From NCBI RefSeq assembly GCF_001278945.1, contig NZ_LGRV01000005.1:1-64000 (forward strand): DNA of 64,000 nt. Reading direction: 5' to 3'. Each line of letters starts with the position of its first letter. Position 1 is the stretch's first letter. The position numbers and the translations under genes were made by a program. The DNA comes from Lysinibacillus contaminans. GTDB taxonomy: Bacteria; Bacillota; Bacilli; Bacillales_A; Planococcaceae. The notes beneath the pieces are model-generated. The model was not told the DNA's origin and ran no database searches. It saw only the letters and a list, made by a program, of their open reading frames with translations. This document shows positions 42,245-50,853 of the stretch, in pieces.

Positions 42245-43615
42245 TTATTCAGTTCTATCATGAACCTTATTGCCTTGCACCCAGACTTCACGAATGTTTT
42301 CTGGTCGAACAAGGTACATGATTTTTTGGAAGATATCGTTTAAATCTTCATTTGCATCAAAAATCGGTAGCTTTGCAGAGGCTAGTTTTGTATCGATAAT
42401 TTGTACGTCCCATGTATAGTTTTCTTGTAATCGACCAATAGGTAGGCTTAAACTTTCCCCGCCACCAGCAGTTGCTAAATAGAATGCTTCATTAATTGAG
42501 ATACGTGAATTTGGTACACCACGTTTTTCTGCAGGAAGAGATGGATCTACACCGTCTTCTAACATTCTAGATGACATCACAGCTTGTCTAGCATTATCGA
42601 ATAGGCTTGGTGAAAAACCACCAGAAACATCTGAGCCTAAACCAATATCAACACCTTTTGCATGTAAATGTGCAACTGGAATAACACTGTTGGCGAAATA
42701 TGCATTTGAGATTGGGCAATGACTAATAGCAGTGCCTGTTTCAGCAAATAATTCTGCATCTTCATCATTTAAGAAATTACAATGTGCCATGACAGCTTTA
42801 TCACCTAATAGGCCGAAATCATGTAAAGCAAAGGCATCATTTTTCTTGAATCGCTCTTGTACGTGACCATGTGCCCAATCACTTTCACTACAGTGAGACT
42901 GGATATGCGTATCGTACTTAGCAGCTAATTCTCCTAATCCCTTCAAAGCACCATCCGTACAACTTGGTATAAAGCGTGGTGTGACAACCGGATAGACACC
43001 TTGTTTAGTCGATTTCGCTAATTCTTTAACAGCTAAGATAAATTCTTCTGTATCGGCCAATGCTGTTTGCGTATCAGCATCACGATAAAATTCTGGCGTT
43101 TGTTCAGGCTCATCCATGACCACTTTCCCAACTAGACCACGCTGACCTTTCTTAGCACATATTTCAGCCAGTAATAAGCTGGCTTCTTTATGAACTGTTG
43201 CAAAATAGAGTGATGTAGCTGTTCCATTCGCAAGTAGAGTGCTGACTAAATCTTCATAAACCTCTTTAGCAAAATCTAAATCTGAGAATTTAGATTCAAT
43301 TGGGAAGGTATACTTGTTTAACCAATCATTGAGTGGAATATCTAATGCAGTTCCAGATTGAGCCCATTGCGGTGCATGAACGTGTAAATCAACAAAGCCG
43401 GGTAAAAAATACTGTCCGTCAGCTAATTGATGAAAGTTTTCTTTCCCTTGATATGTATTTAGTAAAGCTTGATAGTCCATATGATCAGGTGCAACGGCTT
43501 TTTCAATCATACCGTCAGCGTTGATGCAGAATAGATAATCTTTTAAGATTTGTACTTCTTTTGAAGACTTACTTGTGAAAGCAGTCCCACGGAAAATTTG
43601 CGTATATTCAGTCAT
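42245..43615 (-). CDS. guaD: Guanine deaminase, amidohydrolase type
   Basis: 456-residue metal amidohydrolase that converts guanine to xanthine and ammonia. Metal ligands: HVHAPQ (HxH), HCSESD, HCNFL and GLGSDVSGG (final Asp). HAPQWAQSG and RFIPSC are typical of guanine deaminase. This is the E. coli/eukaryote type, not the small B. subtilis GuaD. The ATG at 43615, with AAGGTGG upstream, is preferred over an in-frame start 18 codons earlier. Operon with the purine permease that follows. Confidence 0.9.
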   Translation of the reverse strand: MTEYTQIFRGTAFTSKSSKEVQILKDYLFCINADGMIEKAVAPDHMDYQALLNTYQGKENFHQLADGQYFLPGFVDLHVHAPQWAQSGTALDIPLNDWLNKYTFPIESKFSDLDFAKEVYEDLVSTLLANGTATSLYFATVHKEASLLLAEICAKKGQRGLVGKVVMDEPEQTPEFYRDADTQTALADTEEFILAVKELAKSTKQGVYPVVTPRFIPSCTDGALKGLGELAAKYDTHIQSHCSESDWAHGHVQERFKKNDAFALHDFGLLGDKAVMAHCNFLNDEDAELFAETGTAISHCPISNAYFANSVIPVAHLHAKGVDIGLGSDVSGGFSPSLFDNARQAVMSSRMLEDGVDPSLPAEKRGVPNSRISINEAFYLATAGGGESLSLPIGRLQENYTWDVQIIDTKLASAKLPIFDANEDLNDIFQKIMYLVRPENIREVWVQGNKVHDRTE

Positions 43616-43963
43616 ATAATCCACCTTAATGTTCGTGTTTTGATAATTGTATGGATTATTATAGGGCATTATAACCGTTAAGTCTATAAAAAACGAATAT
43701 ATTGATAAATATACATATTAAAATGAGAGAATAAATTAGTTTTTTTGCAAATGATTAATATTATATAGTAAAGAGATATGGGAAAATGTATAAAATATGT
43801 ATTTTGATTCGCTCTTTCATCGGGATTATAAAGTTAGTTAAATCAAATCTAAAAAATTTATACGAAATCTATATCTTCACAGACAATATGAATTTTGTTG
43901 CACGCTTATCGTATTAAGCACCTTAAATTTGTGAATGATAACAATTGAGGAGGTGTAAATACT
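43616..43963. other. Divergent intergenic region
   Basis: AT-rich promoter region for guaD (minus) and the DUF1540 gene (plus). I looked for a purine riboswitch and do not see one. A single PurBox-like CGAACATTA reads on the minus strand at 43627-43635, without its usual partner. Confidence 0.4.
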
Positions 43964-44122
43964 ATGGCTCAAGAGATTCTTTGTGAAGTCGATAATTGTA
44001 CGTATTGGGGCTCTGGCAACAAATGTACGGCAGAGGCTATTTACGTAGTTAATCAAAGTGGTAAACAAGCTTCCAAAAGTGAAGAAACAGATTGTAAAAC
44101 ATTTACTCCTGAAGAGCATTAA
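43964..44122 (+). CDS. DUF1540 family small protein
   Basis: 52 residues, too short for many gene finders but well supported: GAGGAGGTG precedes the ATG by eight bases. Four conserved cysteines fit DUF1540: CEVDNCTYWG, NKCTAEAIYV and ETDCKTF. The family is small, probably metal-binding, and common in spore formers; function unknown. An unrelated antisense frame overlaps it. Monocistronic with a hairpin 25 bases later. Confidence 0.85.
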   Translation: MAQEILCEVDNCTYWGSGNKCTAEAIYVVNQSGKQASKSEETDCKTFTPEEH

Positions 44123-44172
44123 CCTTCTAAGGGTAACCTTCTAAGGGTAACCATTGTAATGGTTATCCTGTT
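44119..44172 (+). terminator. Terminator with a 14-base direct repeat
   Basis: TAACCTTCTAAGGG occurs twice in tandem, followed by an 11-bp stem GGGTAACCATT with AATGGTTATCC and TGTTTAATT. The repeat may be a slipped duplication of the stem's left arm. Confidence 0.55.
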
Positions 44173-44299
44173 TAATTATGTCTAGGGATTCGAGCCGTAA
44201 ATGAATGCAGAATCCGTAGACCTTTTCCTTAGGTATAAAATTCTACATAAGAGGCTAAACCTTTTATGTGACTATTTTTCATGGAAGGGGAAAAAGACA

Positions 44300-44932
44300 A
44301 TGAGTTCCGTATTACATGCAAAAAAACGTACTGCAGGGAGACAATCCACGTTAACACAACTTAGAAAGAATGGTGCTATCCCAGGAGTTGTTTATGGCCA
44401 TCAATTGGAGTCTACTTCAATGGCACTTGATGCAAGAATGTTTGCTAAAGTGTTAGCTGAAATCGGAAGTAAGAGTGTGTTTCAATTAGATGTCGACGGC
44501 AAAAAGGTTAATGCGGTGTTAACAGAGGTGCAACGGTGTGCTTTAAAGGGCCATATTAAGCATGTTGATTTTAAATCAATTAATATGTCTGAAGAGTTAG
44601 AAGTCGATATACCTATTACGGTAGTAGGTGATGCAATTGGAATAAAGCAAGGAGGTTTCTTATTGCAGCCAAATCGAGAAATTAGGATTAAGGTGAATCC
44701 AGCACATATACCAGAAACAATTGAGGTTGATGTCTCAGATGTCGAGATCGGTACTTCACTTTATGTATCCGATATTCGTAATAAGTTTCCCTTTGAGATT
44801 TTAAATGAAGATGACTATACAATCATCACAATTACACCGCCTCCTGCTGAAAATAAACAGGAAGAAACTGTAGATGGAACGCCTGAAGTAACTGAAGCAA
44901 CGGGACAAAATCCTTCCGGACAAGAACAATAA
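44300..44932 (+). CDS. ctc: 50S ribosomal protein L25 / general stress protein Ctc
   Basis: 210-residue two-domain L25 (CTC form) that binds 5S rRNA. The N-terminal L25 part (RKNGAIPGVVYGHQLE, HVDFKSINM) is followed by a beta domain and an acidic Gln/Glu-rich tail. The ATG at 44300, with GAAGGGG upstream, is preferred over a frame start 33 codons earlier. Unlike the usual position next to pth and prs, this copy stands alone; it could be a second copy. I did not find a convincing SigB promoter. Confidence 0.92.
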   Translation: MSSVLHAKKRTAGRQSTLTQLRKNGAIPGVVYGHQLESTSMALDARMFAKVLAEIGSKSVFQLDVDGKKVNAVLTEVQRCALKGHIKHVDFKSINMSEELEVDIPITVVGDAIGIKQGGFLLQPNREIRIKVNPAHIPETIEVDVSDVEIGTSLYVSDIRNKFPFEILNEDDYTIITITPPPAENKQEETVDGTPEVTEATGQNPSGQEQ

Positions 44933-44946
44933 AATGAAGATTAATG

Positions 44947-44996
44947 AGCTACATCAGAAGTCGGAAATTTGGCTGATGATGTAGCTTGTTTTTTGG
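44947..44996 (+). terminator. Terminator after ctc
   Basis: AGCTACATCA pairs with TGATGTAGCT, followed by TGTTTTTT. Confidence 0.8.
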
Positions 44997-45104
44997 CTCA
45001 ATTAAATCACTTATAATTTTTTTGTTTTTTCGAAAAATATAATGAACCTTTCCCCTAACTCATTTGTATAGTTAATGAAAACACAAATTAGGAGGGGGAT
45101 TTTT

Positions 45105-45827
45105 ATGCAGCTTTCTTTGCAAGATGTTGTGAAGCAATATAATGGAACGACTATTTTAAATGGGGTCTCCGCCAGTTTTTACGCAGGGCATTGTTACTTA
45201 TTGCTCGGTCAAAATGGTGCAGGAAAATCGACATTAGCAAAATGTATGGTAGGGGATGAGAAGGTAGATGCAGGATCGATTATTCTTAACGGCTCAACTT
45301 CTCAAGTGTTTGACGAAATTGCCATGCAATATCAAACCTTTGAAAGTTATAAGCATTTAAGAATTCGGGAGATCATTCAATTGTTCAAGATATTAACGGA
45401 AAATGCTTACTATTCAGAGGAATTATACGAAATTTTGGGTATCCATTCTTATGAACGAATGTTATTAAAAAATGCGTCAGGTGGTCAACGTAAGGCTGTA
45501 TCGATCTTTTTAGCATTTCTGCTCAATAAGCCAATCCTTCTTTTAGATGAGCCATTTGCAGACTTGGATTTAATGAAGAAAAAGAAATTGCTGTATTTTT
45601 TACAAACATCCATGCAGCAGCAAAATAAATTATTAATCATTATCAGTCATGAAGTAGCAGAGTTTGAAGCGTTATTTGATTATATCTACATTTTAGACAA
45701 GGGGAAAATAGTAGAGCATGGCAAGAAAGATGAATTGCAGCAAAAATATAAGCATGCCGTATTGCCTGGGATTGAAGGTATTTACTTTGACGTAACAGGT
45801 CAGGTGTTGGGAGGTAGAGGCGCATGA
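45105..45827 (+). CDS. ABC-2 exporter ATP-binding protein
   Basis: 240-residue ATPase. Walker A GQNGAGKST, signature NASGGQRKAVSIF (Ala for Leu before SGGQ), Walker B ILLLDEPFADLDL and the switch histidine in IIISHE. It fits antibiotic/peptide exporter ATPases. The ATG at 45105, with GGAGGGGG eight bases upstream, is chosen. It overlaps the permease gene by 4 bases. First gene of a five-gene operon that ends with a sigma factor and a small membrane protein. Confidence 0.88.
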   Translation: MQLSLQDVVKQYNGTTILNGVSASFYAGHCYLLLGQNGAGKSTLAKCMVGDEKVDAGSIILNGSTSQVFDEIAMQYQTFESYKHLRIREIIQLFKILTENAYYSEELYEILGIHSYERMLLKNASGGQRKAVSIFLAFLLNKPILLLDEPFADLDLMKKKKLLYFLQTSMQQQNKLLIIISHEVAEFEALFDYIYILDKGKIVEHGKKDELQQKYKHAVLPGIEGIYFDVTGQVLGGRGA

Positions 45828-46579
45828 TACTACAAATTGCACGTATGTATATGCTAGAAAACTTACGTAATGTAGGTGTATTATTTGGGAACTTAGTGAC
45901 ACCGTTTCTTTTTATATTTATTTCGTGGATTTTTAAAATCTCATCTGTAGTAAGTGAAGAGTCGTTGTTATTTATAATTAAAGGACAGTTTATGTCATTT
46001 TCTATTTTATTGCTCTTATTTCAATTTGCATTTTCGAGTTCAACTATTTATTTAGCGGATTTAAAAGCAGAGCGTACGTTTAACTGGATACAGCGGACAG
46101 ATGCTACACCATTAAAATATTATGTAGGAATGGGTATTGGTGTAGTTACGTTAATGAATATTAATTTAATCCTTGTATTACTTGGTTATCGCTTGTTAAT
46201 AGATATACCTCTTGTCTCTATGGCGATGATTGTTCTTGTTAGTAATTTCGTTTTATTAGCACTATATCCGTTAAGCTTTATTTTGGCCGGTTTATTCCGA
46301 AATGGTAAAGTTGCGCAAAGTATGTTAGTGCCAATTATGCTTGTTTTAATGTTTTCGATTACGATGACGACAATGTTTACTAGTTTAGCAGGTAAAAACC
46401 CTCATGATTATTTTGTATTCTTAAGTTGGAACCCCATGTTATATTTAAATGATATTGTGCAATTTAATCTTGATTTAATACAAAAAACATGGATGCCTCA
46501 GTATCAATATTTTTTGATTTTAACAGGTTTAAGTTTGGTGTTAGCGACCATCGCTAGAAAAGTATATAGTATTCGGTAG
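45824..46579 (+). CDS. ABC-2 type exporter permease
   Basis: 251-residue membrane protein with about six hydrophobic segments (near residues 20-40, 55-75, 100-125, 135-160, 170-190, 225-245). Together with the preceding ATPase it forms a two-component ABC-2 exporter, as in bacteriocin-immunity or lipid/peptide extrusion systems. Start codon overlaps the ATPase stop (ATGA), showing translational coupling. Substrate unknown. Confidence 0.82.
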   Translation: MILQIARMYMLENLRNVGVLFGNLVTPFLFIFISWIFKISSVVSEESLLFIIKGQFMSFSILLLLFQFAFSSSTIYLADLKAERTFNWIQRTDATPLKYYVGMGIGVVTLMNINLILVLLGYRLLIDIPLVSMAMIVLVSNFVLLALYPLSFILAGLFRNGKVAQSMLVPIMLVLMFSITMTTMFTSLAGKNPHDYFVFLSWNPMLYLNDIVQFNLDLIQKTWMPQYQYFLILTGLSLVLATIARKVYSIR

Positions 46580-46589
46580 GTGATTTCTT

Positions 46590-46970
46590 TTGGATATTGG
46601 ATGGATTATTTCCCTGAGTGTTGGTGGCATATTAATGATAATAATTTTAGCCATTGCAATCCCTATGGATAGAAAATATATCATTCGTGAAAATGGGAAA
46701 ATTAATTATAAGAAAACAACGATTTATTTGCGTTGGAATGTGTTTGATACGTTAACACTTGTATTATCAATTTATACGATACTTTGTGTGCAGGCATTAA
46801 ATTTCTTGGTAACAGGTGGTCAAACGATAGAAAACCCATATGTTCAGTATTTTACAAACCAGTCGCAAGTATGGGTAATTGTGATTGTAGCTTATTTGGT
46901 TTCTCGTGTTTCCATTACATTAAAGTCGATTAAGGCTCATTGGGGGGATGAGCTTGATGACGAGCAATGA
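46590..46970 (+). CDS. Uncharacterised three-helix membrane protein
   Basis: 126 residues with hydrophobic segments near 4-25, 50-75 and 90-110 and a charged end (GDELDDEQ). The start is TTG with TAGGTG upstream, 10 bases after the permease stop. Its last 14 bases overlap the sigma-factor gene. I do not recognise a family; its place in the operon suggests a part of the exporter or its sensing system. Confidence 0.65.
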   Translation: MDIGWIISLSVGGILMIIILAIAIPMDRKYIIRENGKINYKKTTIYLRWNVFDTLTLVLSIYTILCVQALNFLVTGGQTIENPYVQYFTNQSQVWVIVIVAYLVSRVSITLKSIKAHWGDELDDEQ

Positions 46971-47481
46971 GGAATGGATGGAGGCTTATAAAAGTGGAAA
47001 CGTAGTGGGCCTCGAAAACCTTTACAATCGTTTATATGAACCCCTTTATTGCTTTTTGTTTCGCTATACACGTGAGGAGCAGCTAAGCATTGATATTGTG
47101 CACGATACCTTTGAACGTTTACAACATATAAAAAATGATTTTGATCATCATAAAGGAACGGTTAAAGCATTTTTATTTCAAGTAGCATATAGGCTAATGA
47201 TTAATAAATTGAATCGACGCAAGAAATGGCGTACACTATTTCCATTTTTAACACCTACGCCAAGTTATCGACTATCATCAGATGAAAAATTAACAGTCCA
47301 ACAAGCGATTCTTAAATTACCTGATAAGCAGCGTGGAGTTATTTTACTGGCGTATTATGATGATTTACCACAAGAAGAAATTGCCCAAATTTTATCGATT
47401 CCTATAGGTACAGTAAAATCGAGGTTACATAATGCCATGAAGGCTTTGAAAGAAGAGCTAAAGGAGGATTTTCATGCTTAA
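46957..47481 (+). CDS. ECF-type RNA polymerase sigma factor in an ABC exporter operon
   Basis: 174-residue sigma-70 family protein of the ECF class. Region 2 spans YEPLYCFLFRYTREEQLSIDIVHDTFERLQ, region 4 spans LPDKQRGVILLAYYDDLPQEEIAQILSIPIGTVKSRLHNAMKAL. The ATG at 46957 lies ten bases after GGGGGG; an ATG three codons earlier directly abuts that site. It overlaps both neighbours, so it is tightly coupled. It is distinct from SigW in this window. It probably drives its own operon; I could not identify its promoter motif with confidence. Confidence 0.85.
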   Translation: MTSNEEWMEAYKSGNVVGLENLYNRLYEPLYCFLFRYTREEQLSIDIVHDTFERLQHIKNDFDHHKGTVKAFLFQVAYRLMINKLNRRKKWRTLFPFLTPTPSYRLSSDEKLTVQQAILKLPDKQRGVILLAYYDDLPQEEIAQILSIPIGTVKSRLHNAMKALKEELKEDFHA

Positions 47482-47728
47482 AGATGAATTTCAACAGGAA
47501 GAACAGTTAAAAATACATTTAGATAAGTATGAAGTACAGATTCCTGAGTTATCCTATCAATTGAAACGTAGTAGATGGCAACGCTTCATTCAGTACTTAG
47601 CCTCTCCAACGAAAGATCCATTAGAACCTATTTGTACATCTTCAGTTGGTTTTACATCACTGAAAGTAGTGCCGATTGTGTGCGGGATTTTCATCACTAT
47701 TGTTCAAATTCTAATTCAATTACCATGA
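47474..47728 (+). CDS. Small one-helix membrane protein, possible anti-sigma factor
   Basis: 84 residues; overlaps the sigma gene by 8 bases with AAGGAGG upstream. The N-terminal 55 residues are soluble and charged (EEQLKIHLDKYEVQIPELSYQLKRSRW); one membrane helix follows (about 61-82). No zinc anti-sigma HxxxCxxC motif is present. Position and topology are those of an anti-sigma factor, so that is the first hypothesis, but the sequence family is unknown to me. Confidence 0.6.
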   Translation: MLKDEFQQEEQLKIHLDKYEVQIPELSYQLKRSRWQRFIQYLASPTKDPLEPICTSSVGFTSLKVVPIVCGIFITIVQILIQLP

Positions 47729-47738
47729 TTCAATAATA

Positions 47739-47768
47739 GGATACATAGATCATTATGTATCCATTTCA
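47739..47768 (+). terminator. Terminator-like hairpin after the sigma operon
   Basis: A 9-bp perfect stem GGATACATA with TATGTATCC, followed by ATTTCAT; a weak T tract. Confidence 0.55.
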
Positions 47769-47845
47769 TAATTAGAATAGCTGTAGTTTTATAAAAATGT
47801 TTAATTTCTCTAAATTTATACACACTAATCTAATGAAGGATGGTG

Positions 47846-49099
47846 ATGAATTTGAAGAAGTACATAGCTACGCTTTTACTAATAAGCTTATTGGTGTTCG
47901 TAACAGGTTGTGGCGAAGGATCAAAATCCAAAGGTTTGGAAATATCGAGCGATGTGCAATTTGATAAAGATGATTATCAAAAAATTGTTGCTGCTAATAA
48001 TCAACTAGGCTTTCAATTACTAAAAGAATCCAGTGAGGATGAAAAAGGCAATATCTTCATTTCTCCAATGAGTTTATTTATGGCATTGTCTATGGTTTAT
48101 AACGGAGCAGATGGAGAAACAAAAGAAGAAATTGCTAAGGTTTTGCATGTTGAAGGTATGGGAGTATCCGAATTGAATAAAGCAAATGCGTCGCTCATGT
48201 CGAAGCTTCATAGTCATTCAAAGCAAATTCAATTAAATGTTGCGAACTCGATTTGGCTAAATGACGAATTTCATTTTCAAACTGATTTTGCCCAAAGTAA
48301 TAGCGATTATTTTAATGCTGAAATACAGGAGATTACGATTAATGATCGTAAGTCTCCCCAAAAAATTAATGCGTGGGTTAAAAAGTCGACAAATGGAAAA
48401 ATTGATAAAATTGTGGATGAATCTTTAGAAGCGGATTTAGTGGCAATGCTCATTAATGCGATCTATTTCAAAGGGGACTGGACACATAAATTCGATAAAG
48501 AACAAACGCAAAAACAGTCATTTCATTTAAAGGACGGTACAACAAAAGATGTATCACTAATGGCTCTAAATGAAAACCTAGCTTATTTCGAAACTGATAA
48601 ATTCCAGGCAGTTTCCCTTCCATATGGCGATGAAGCAATGAGCATGAAAGTATTTTTGCCGAAAGAAAACTACAGTGTAGAAGAATTAGAAGGCATGTTC
48701 ACAGTGGATAGCTGGAAACAGTGGAACTCATCATTTATTAAACAAATTGGAACGATCTTGCTACCGAAATTTCAATTGGAATTTGAAGTATTATTAAATG
48801 ATATTTTGAAACATCTTGAGATGACGACAGCATTTGATAATAACGCTAATTTTACGAAGATGGTTCAAGAAAATAATCCGTTATTCATTAGTGAAGTGAA
48901 ACAGAAAACCTTCATTGATGTTAATGAAGAAGGGACGGAAGCCGCCGCTGTAACGTCTATATCGCTTGATACGGCATCTGCACCTGCCGCATCATTTTTT
49001 ATGGAAGTAAACCGACCGTTTTTCATTGTGATTACAGATGATACAACGGGCACAATCTTATTCTTGGGCTCAATATCCAATCCAACAGAAAGTAAATAG
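47846..49099 (+). CDS. Serpin-family protease inhibitor lipoprotein
   Basis: 417-residue inhibitory-type serpin exported as a lipoprotein: signal peptide with lipobox FVTGC, then a serpin core starting near residue 50 (ANNQLGFQLLKE, NIFISPMSLFMALSMVYNGADGETKEE). The hinge of the reactive loop is EEGTEAAAVT, the small-residue form needed for loop insertion. Counting from it gives P1-P1' as Ala-Ser, which would suit elastase- or subtilisin-like targets (inference). The C-terminal NRPFFIVITDDTTGTILFLG is typical. GAAGG precedes the ATG. Serpins are uncommon in Bacillota. It acts outside the membrane, perhaps against host or self proteases. Confidence 0.9.
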   Translation: MNLKKYIATLLLISLLVFVTGCGEGSKSKGLEISSDVQFDKDDYQKIVAANNQLGFQLLKESSEDEKGNIFISPMSLFMALSMVYNGADGETKEEIAKVLHVEGMGVSELNKANASLMSKLHSHSKQIQLNVANSIWLNDEFHFQTDFAQSNSDYFNAEIQEITINDRKSPQKINAWVKKSTNGKIDKIVDESLEADLVAMLINAIYFKGDWTHKFDKEQTQKQSFHLKDGTTKDVSLMALNENLAYFETDKFQAVSLPYGDEAMSMKVFLPKENYSVEELEGMFTVDSWKQWNSSFIKQIGTILLPKFQLEFEVLLNDILKHLEMTTAFDNNANFTKMVQENNPLFISEVKQKTFIDVNEEGTEAAAVTSISLDTASAPAASFFMEVNRPFFIVITDDTTGTILFLGSISNPTESK

Positions 49100-49185
49100 T
49101 TGTTCCACTCCTTTTCTCTCAGATTCTACTTGAATAAAAATCAGAATAATTAGATAATTATAGGTATCTCAAAGGGGGGATACGG

Positions 49186-49983
49186 ATGGAAACAACTTCA
49201 CAAACGCAATACGATTGGAAAGAGATTGTCTCTAGTCTTAATGAACTTCTTCGCTTAAAAGCCACACCAGTAGGAATGAAAAAATGCTCTACAAAGGCAG
49301 AAATGGAAGCGACACCTAAAATACGCCGTCCCGATAAACGCTATTTGTTAGATCAAATTGTTGCACAATCAGTTCGTCTTGGTTGGACAATTGGTGTTAC
49401 GGCTGACGATCTTGCCATGAAACAATGTGGTGCAATTGCGGGTTTAATGCCACAAGACGAAGATTTTTACTCTGGAGAAGCGATGGAAGGTGTGTGGTTT
49501 GGAACTCGTGAAGATTCAGCGGCCCATCAGAAATGTCTAGATGTCGTACCTTATGGGAGCTATGAAGCTCTTGCTATTTCACCACTTGCAGCTGGTAGAA
49601 TTGAGGACCCAGATATTTGTTTAATTTACGCTACGCCAGGTCAAATGATGTTACTCATTAATGGTCTACAATGGGTAGGATTTAAAAAATTCGAATGGAG
49701 TGTTTCAGGGGAAAGTGCTTGTGCAGACTCATGGGGGAAAGCGTTAGCAACTGGAGAACCTAGCCTTTCTATTCCTTGCTATGCAGAACGCCGTTTTGGA
49801 GGAGTTTTAGATGAAGAAATGCTAATGGCTATCCCACCAAAAGATTTGGTAAAAGGGATTGAAGGACTAAAGAAGCTTTCAAAAAATGGCTTACGCTACC
49901 CAATTCCGCCAGTTGGCATTCAGTCTGATACAACTGAATACCTGGCACCGATTTATCCTGCATGGGTAAAAACAAATAAATAA
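49186..49983 (+). CDS. DUF169 family protein
   Basis: 265 residues, cytosolic. Contains the DUF169 landmarks: KATPVGMKKC near the N-terminus, KQCGAIAGLM, SPLAAGRIEDPDICLIYATPGQMMLLINGLQW and AIPPKDL. Several cysteines are conserved in the family, whose function is unknown; in other organisms it lies near redox or methanogenesis-type genes. GGGGGG precedes the ATG. Monocistronic, ending in a strong shared terminator. Confidence 0.82.
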   Translation: METTSQTQYDWKEIVSSLNELLRLKATPVGMKKCSTKAEMEATPKIRRPDKRYLLDQIVAQSVRLGWTIGVTADDLAMKQCGAIAGLMPQDEDFYSGEAMEGVWFGTREDSAAHQKCLDVVPYGSYEALAISPLAAGRIEDPDICLIYATPGQMMLLINGLQWVGFKKFEWSVSGESACADSWGKALATGEPSLSIPCYAERRFGGVLDEEMLMAIPPKDLVKGIEGLKKLSKNGLRYPIPPVGIQSDTTEYLAPIYPAWVKTNK

Positions 49984-50036
49984 AGTGAATTCCTATGATA
50001 GCAACCTATTCTGTTGAGAAAATTAAATAGCATAGA

Positions 50037-50084
50037 TTGTGGACTGTATTTTTATCGAAGTTTGGTAAAAATACAGTCCTTTTA
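50037..50084. terminator. Shared terminator between DUF169 and SIMPL genes
   Basis: GGACTGTATTTTTA pairs with TAAAAATACAGTCC, a 14-bp perfect stem followed by TTTTAT. Confidence 0.9.
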
Positions 50085-50088
50085 TAAT

Positions 50089-50739
50089 TTAATATTGAAA
50101 TTTGACCCGAACAGTCGCACTAATTGTCATTTGTCCCTGCTCGATTGGTGTTGATATTGTTTGGTCTGCCATTGCGATTGATTTATAGAGCACAGGCCCA
50201 CTATTATTCTCTTCTACAATTTCTATTGGTTGTGGATATAAAGATAATTGCATTGTCTCTGCAATTGTTCTTGCTTTCATTTGTGCATTTTGAAGAGCCA
50301 GACTAAGTGCTTGTTGATAATAGAGGTCTGTATTTTCTATTTTAAATTGAATGGAGGTAATACGATTGGCACCATTTTGCACTGCAGAATCAATGACAGT
50401 TCCAACTTGACTGATATCTGATACTTTAACCGATATAGCATTTGTAACCTCATATCCTTTAAAGACTTGTTTTCCATCAATGAAGTCATAGCTAGGTAAT
50501 ATAGTATAGCTCGCTGTTTGAATATCCTCTCTGGGGATATTGAGCGCTATAATTGACTGAATAACGCGATTCATGATGTTCGTATTTTCTTGCTGAGCCT
50601 CATGGACATTCTTCCCTTGTGTACTCACTTCAATTTGAAGTTGGACATAACTTGCTGTAGTCATTACCTTACCATCCCCTGTTACGTTTAGTACGCGTAA
50701 TGAGGGGAGATGCTGTTGGCTAATATTTGTATAATACAT
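50089..50739 (-). CDS. SIMPL domain (DUF541) protein
   Basis: 216 residues. VLNVTGDGKVMTTASYVQLQIEVSTQGKNVHEAQQENTNIMNRVIQSI is the start of the SIMPL/DUF541 beta-rich domain; YILPSYDFIDGKQVFKGYEVTNAISVKVSD and ISATVRVKFQY complete it. The family includes E. coli YggE (oxidative stress) and mammalian IRAK1BP1. No signal peptide, unlike many YggE proteins, so it is probably cytosolic. GGAAGGTGG precedes the ATG. Function unknown. Confidence 0.85.
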   Translation of the reverse strand: MYYTNISQQHLPSLRVLNVTGDGKVMTTASYVQLQIEVSTQGKNVHEAQQENTNIMNRVIQSIIALNIPREDIQTASYTILPSYDFIDGKQVFKGYEVTNAISVKVSDISQVGTVIDSAVQNGANRITSIQFKIENTDLYYQQALSLALQNAQMKARTIAETMQLSLYPQPIEIVEENNSGPVLYKSIAMADQTISTPIEQGQMTISATVRVKFQY

Positions 50740-50853
50740 CGGATTCCACCTTCCGCATTGTTTATACTAGTAATACTATGCTCAGTGACGTAAAAGCTTG
50801 TCAGTTAAGTTGTTTTGGACAAGTAACGAGGGTACCGGTGCAATGTATTTTTC

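Noticed and set aside
43627-43690. PurR-type operator before guanine deaminase
   Set aside because: One CGAACATTA-like half is visible, but the partner box at the usual 16-17 base spacing is missing; the next CGAA lies more than 50 bases away.
43616-43963. Purine riboswitch before guanine deaminase
   Set aside because: The conserved loop and junction motifs of the purine aptamer were not found on either strand.
43877-44119. 80-codon minus-strand ORF over the DUF1540 gene
   Set aside because: The plus-strand gene has conserved cysteines and a strong ribosome site; the antisense frame has neither.
44160-44299. SigB promoter for ctc
   Set aside because: GTTTAA and GGGATT are present, but only 9 bases apart instead of 12-15.
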